Below, piece by piece: positions 43,677-46,599 of a DNA stretch of 46,599 nt. Under the pieces are notes generated by a model. That model did no database searches and was not told where the DNA came from. It saw nothing but the letters and a program-made list of their open reading frames with translations. The DNA lies in contig PAZF01000016.1 in the NCBI GenBank assembly GCA_002715505.1, positions 1-46,599 on the forward strand. Reading direction: 5' to 3'. The translations under genes and the position numbers were made by a program. How positions within the stretch are numbered: the stretch's first letter is position 1; the number at the start of each line of letters is the position of its first letter. Source of the stretch: Candidatus Pelagibacterales bacterium (GTDB lineage Bacteria > Pseudomonadota > Alphaproteobacteria > TMED109).

Positions 43677-46599
43677 ATGAAAACTTTTACAAAAATATCG
43701 CTGTCTCTAGTTGTCTCTGCGGCGCTATTTTTGTCAAAATTAGCTTCCCAAGAAGTTCATGATAATGCACTCCCAGAAGGAGGAAAAGTTGCGAGTGGAA
43801 GTGCAACAATACAAAAAACAGAAAATAATTTATCAGTAAACCAAAGCTCAAATAAATTAATATTGAATTGGGAAACTTTCAATATTGGAAAAAATGCTAG
43901 CGTTGAGTTTTTTCAGCCTGACAGTTCTTCTACAGCCTTGAATAGAGTTCATACTAGCGATCCATCCCATATTTATGGAAGTTTGAAGGCAAATGGAACT
44001 TTAATTTTTATCAACCCAAGCGGTGTAATATTTCAAGGTGGCTCTAAAGTAGACGTAGGAGCAATGATTGCAAGCTCCCTTAATATGAGCGACGATAACT
44101 TTTTGAATGAAAATTATTTTTTTGAAAAAGACAATAATTACAATGCTTTAATAAAAAATAAAGGAGACATGAGTTCATTTGAAGGAGGAGCTATAGCATT
44201 AATCTCTAACAGAGTTGAAAATAATGGAAATATAAGTACTCCAGGCGGAAAAACAGCGCTTTTATCAGGAGAAAAAATAAATTTATCTTTAGATGGAAAT
44301 AAATTAATTAACTACAGTATTGAAGAGGGATCATTAAACTCATTAATAGAAAATAACCACGCTATAGCTGCCAACGATGGAGCTGTAATACTGTCTTCAG
44401 AGGGTAAAGATGAAGTATTATCTGCAGTTATAAATAATAAAGGAACTATAAAAGCAAACGGAATAACTAAGAAAGGTGGAAAGATATTTTTATCATCTAA
44501 AAAAGGAAAAATAAAAAACTCAGGGACTCTGATAGCTTCTTCAGAAATTTCTATAGGAGGCAAGGTAGAAATTACAGCCGACGAGATAAATATTAAAACC
44601 GGTTCTATAATTAACGTATCAGGAAAAACCGGCGGAGGAAGGGTTTTGGTAGGTGGAAGTTGGCAAAATACAAATCCAGAGGTATACCAAGCTAAAAATG
44701 TAGTTGTAGAGGAAAATACAAAAATTGATGCATCTTCTATAAAATACGGAATTGGAGGAGAGATTGTAGTATGGTCAGATATTCACAATAAATCAGGAAA
44801 AACCATTGTAAAAGGTACTTTGCTAGCAAAGGGTGGACCAAAAGGTGGAGATGGAGGAAAAATTGAAACTTCTGGAAATAGTTTAAATATAAATAATTCT
44901 AAAGTTTCTACAAAATCCTTTACTGGTAAAGATGGCGAATGGTTATTAGATCCATATAATATAGAAATTACTGGAAGTGGCGGGTCTGATTATACAGCTA
45001 ATGAAGATGATGAAGAAATAAGCGCATCTACTCTGGTATCTGCTTTGGCAAGTAGCAATATCACAGTTAGAACAGATGGAGGAGGCTCTCAAGATGGAAA
45101 TATAACAGTTTCATCAGCTATATCATCTTCCAGTGGTAATGATCTTACACTGCAATCAAATAACGATATATTCATAAACGCTAATATAACAAGAACTGGT
45201 TCAGGAGGATTGGTACTGACACCAGGCTCTGGTTCAGTATCTGGCTCAGGTACTATAAGTTTGGGAGGAGGATCCTCAATAAGTTCTGCAAGTGGAAGCA
45301 CTATTTCAAATAGTATTTCACTTGCAAGTGGGGATGCGACTTTTGATCAATCTGGAACTGCTACATATTCTGGAGTATTGTCGGGATCAGGAAATTTCAT
45401 AAAGTCAGGATCAGGAACATTAACGCTAAGTGGGTCTAATACTTTTACTGGTGATACAACCATAAGTGCTGGAACTTTAACACTTTCAGGTACCTTATCT
45501 GATAGCACTGATGTAATCGTAAATTCAGGAACAACTTACGATGTAAATGCAAATGATACCATTCAATCACTAACAGGTAGTGGAACAATCGATATTGCGG
45601 CTTCTAGAACTTTAACTGCCGGCGGTGACGATGGAAGCGAGAATATTTCAGGAAATTTTACAGGAAGTGGTAATTTTGTTAAACAAGGCTCAGGAACCTA
45701 TACTTTACAAGGAGGGAGTAATAGTATATCCGGAGTTTTTACTTCCTCAGCTGGAGAGCTAGTTTTTAAAGGAACATTTTCTGGCAGTCCTCATTTAACT
45801 AATAATGCGACTTCTACTTTGGATAATGATGTTACTTTCGCATCCGTTCAAGGGTCGGGAGCTTTTTCTATACCCGATACTCTAACTCTTACTACGGGAG
45901 ATAATGGAAATAATACAATTTCAGGAACCCTTTCTGGAAATGGTACTCTTGTTAAACAAGGAAATGGAACCCTAACATTATCTGGAACAAACTCATCATT
46001 TACGGGAGCTATAAATATTAATGCAGGAACAATAGCAGTTTCAGATTCAGCTAATCTAGGTGCAACGCCTGGAAGTGCTGAAACAGATATAGTTCTTAAT
46101 GGAGGAGCTCTACGAGCTACAGCAGCATTTACTTTGGGAACCAATAAAAGCATATCCTTAACCAACAATAGTACAATAAATGTTGATACTAGTGATACTT
46201 TAACCTATGGAGGCGTAATATCTGGATCTTATGGTTTAACTAAATCAGGGGCGGGTACATTAGTTCTTACTGGAAATAATAGTTATACCGGTAGCGCAAC
46301 TTTATCTGCCGGAACGCTTCAAGTTGCTTCCGATGCAAATATAAGCGGAAGTCCAGGTTCTACAGATGCAGATAACATTATATTCAGCGGAGGAACTTTA
46401 AATAATACCTCTGGATTTACTTTAGACTCAAATAGAGGAATTACATTAAGCAGCACGGGAACTATAAATACAGATAGTAGTACAACCTTAAGCTATGGTG
46501 GAGTGGTTGCTGGTGCTGGTGCAATTACTAAATCAGGTGATGGAACTTTATCATTGTCTGGAGCAAATACTTACACAGGTGATACTACAATTTCAGCAG
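43677..46599 (+). CDS. TpsA-type filamentous hemagglutinin-like exoprotein (runs off the window end)
   Basis: At least 974 residues, open to the window edge. It begins MKTFTKISLSLVVSAALFLS, a signal peptide, and then has a TPS secretion domain (about residues 30-290) with LNWETFNIGKNASVEFFQP, NPSGVIFQGGSKVDVGAMIA and GGAIALISNRVEN. This is the part that TpsB recognises. DGEWLLDPYNIEI near residue 420 marks the end of the haemagglutination region. The rest is Gly/Ser/Thr/Asn-rich beta-helix repeats of the autotransporter-associated type. Few charged residues and no cysteine are evident in the repeat part. Role is probably adhesion or surface structure; the C-terminus is missing, so the full size is unknown. 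Confidence 0.93.
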   Translation, partial: MKTFTKISLSLVVSAALFLSKLASQEVHDNALPEGGKVASGSATIQKTENNLSVNQSSNKLILNWETFNIGKNASVEFFQPDSSSTALNRVHTSDPSHIYGSLKANGTLIFINPSGVIFQGGSKVDVGAMIASSLNMSDDNFLNENYFFEKDNNYNALIKNKGDMSSFEGGAIALISNRVENNGNISTPGGKTALLSGEKINLSLDGNKLINYSIEEGSLNSLIENNHAIAANDGAVILSSEGKDEVLSAVINNKGTIKANGITKKGGKIFLSSKKGKIKNSGTLIASSEISIGGKVEITADEINIKTGSIINVSGKTGGGRVLVGGSWQNTNPEVYQAKNVVVEENTKIDASSIKYGIGGEIVVWSDIHNKSGKTIVKGTLLAKGGPKGGDGGKIETSGNSLNINNSKVSTKSFTGKDGEWLLDPYNIEITGSGGSDYTANEDDEEISASTLVSALASSNITVRTDGGGSQDGNITVSSAISSSSGNDLTLQSNNDIFINANITRTGSGGLVLTPGSGSVSGSGTISLGGGSSISSASGSTISNSISLASGDATFDQSGTATYSGVLSGSGNFIKSGSGTLTLSGSNTFTGDTTISAGTLTLSGTLSDSTDVIVNSGTTYDVNANDTIQSLTGSGTIDIAASRTLTAGGDDGSENISGNFTGSGNFVKQGSGTYTLQGGSNSISGVFTSSAGELVFKGTFSGSPHLTNNATSTLDNDVTFASVQGSGAFSIPDTLTLTTGDNGNNTISGTLSGNGTLVKQGNGTLTLSGTNSSFTGAININAGTIAVSDSANLGATPGSAETDIVLNGGALRATAAFTLGTNKSISLTNNSTINVDTSDTLTYGGVISGSYGLTKSGAGTLVLTGNNSYTGSATLSAGTLQVASDANISGSPGSTDADNIIFSGGTLNNTSGFTLDSNRGITLSSTGTINTDSSTTLSYGGVVAGAGAITKSGDGTLSLSGANTYTGDTTISA
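45405..46599 (+). repeat. autotransporter-associated (PATR, TIGR02601-like) beta-strand repeats within the TpsA gene
   Basis: Four clear copies of a motif resembling GxGTLTLSGxNTYTGxTTI are encoded at about 45405-45480, 45954-46031, 46245-46317 and from 46534 to the window end, with a weaker copy near 45681-45750. They are 210-300 bases apart with looser beta-helix sequence between. The copies differ at the DNA level, so they are old protein repeats and not recent tandem duplications. Confidence 0.8.

Noticed and set aside
45089-46168. Minus-strand proline-rich frames within the TpsA gene
   Set aside because: They are antisense to glycine/serine-rich repeats, which read as Pro/Ala-rich on the other strand. 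The plus frame is continuous and matches known families.
45405-46599. Spaced repeats near the window end as a CRISPR array
   Set aside because: The copies differ in DNA sequence, are 210-300 bases apart, and keep the reading frame as protein repeats.

Overview
The window reads as chromosome of an AT-rich (roughly 30% GC by eye), compact, Gram-negative alphaproteobacterium, probably a free-living marine lineage with a streamlined genome. The class assignment rests on gene neighbourhoods typical of Alphaproteobacteria: HIG1-domain protein next to etfB-etfA; tlpA divergent from argH-lptM-lysA-DUF4175; and a zinc-ribbon gene divergent from ftsE-ftsX-DUF218-plsC. Coding density is very high. No gene-free stretch reaches 300 bases, and the longest gap (about 120 bases before the tRNA gene) holds a promoter. 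No transposase, integrase, CRISPR array or rRNA gene was seen.

Layout. 1-4.7 kb: start of an HNH endonuclease gene cut by the window edge, a serine hydrolase, a HIG1 protein, electron transfer flavoprotein, a ThrH-type phosphatase, a nicotinamidase with a possible Tat signal, and a thioredoxin. 4.7-10 kb: argH, a 45-residue LptM-like lipoprotein, lysA and a large DUF4175 membrane protein (arginine, lysine and envelope functions). 10-17.4 kb: zinc-ribbon protein, a strongly degenerate FtsE with FtsX, DUF218 protein, PlsC, and an RND pump with its adaptor. 17.3-18.8 kb: TrkH potassium transporter on the minus strand. 18.8-30.2 kb: a surface-glycan cluster with three glycosyltransferases, a WbpB-WbpD-WbpE-like trio for an acetamido-amino sugar, and two AsnB-type amidotransferases, with the translation factor gene lepA inside it.

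30.3-38.3 kb: a tightly overlapping run of nine genes. It holds a NitT/TauT-type ABC importer, a four-gene ABC/beta-propeller set of the kind associated with PQQ-dependent alcohol oxidation (PedA1A2BC-like, linked in Pseudomonas putida to lanthanide-dependent growth), then cysteine synthase and a mercaptopyruvate sulfurtransferase. 38.3-41.7 kb: dicarboxylate/amino-acid symporter, DUF192 protein, a ModE-type DNA-binding domain protein, a short-chain dehydrogenase, a 35-residue membrane protein and a lipoprotein. 41.8 kb to the end: tRNA-Arg(TCT) with a good promoter, then a two-partner secretion pair: a TpsB outer-membrane transporter and a very large TpsA exoprotein with autotransporter-type repeats that runs off the window.

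The main points for a second look are the FtsE that keeps Walker A but has lost most other ATPase motifs, the glycosyltransferase with no canonical start codon, the linked NitT/Ped/cysteine operon, the amidated-sugar hypothesis for the glycan cluster, and convergent gene pairs that overlap or abut and leave no room for terminators. I did not find a clearly new multi-gene system. The strongest candidates for one are the nine-gene operon and the glycan cluster. All family names come from recognising motifs by eye; no database search was run.
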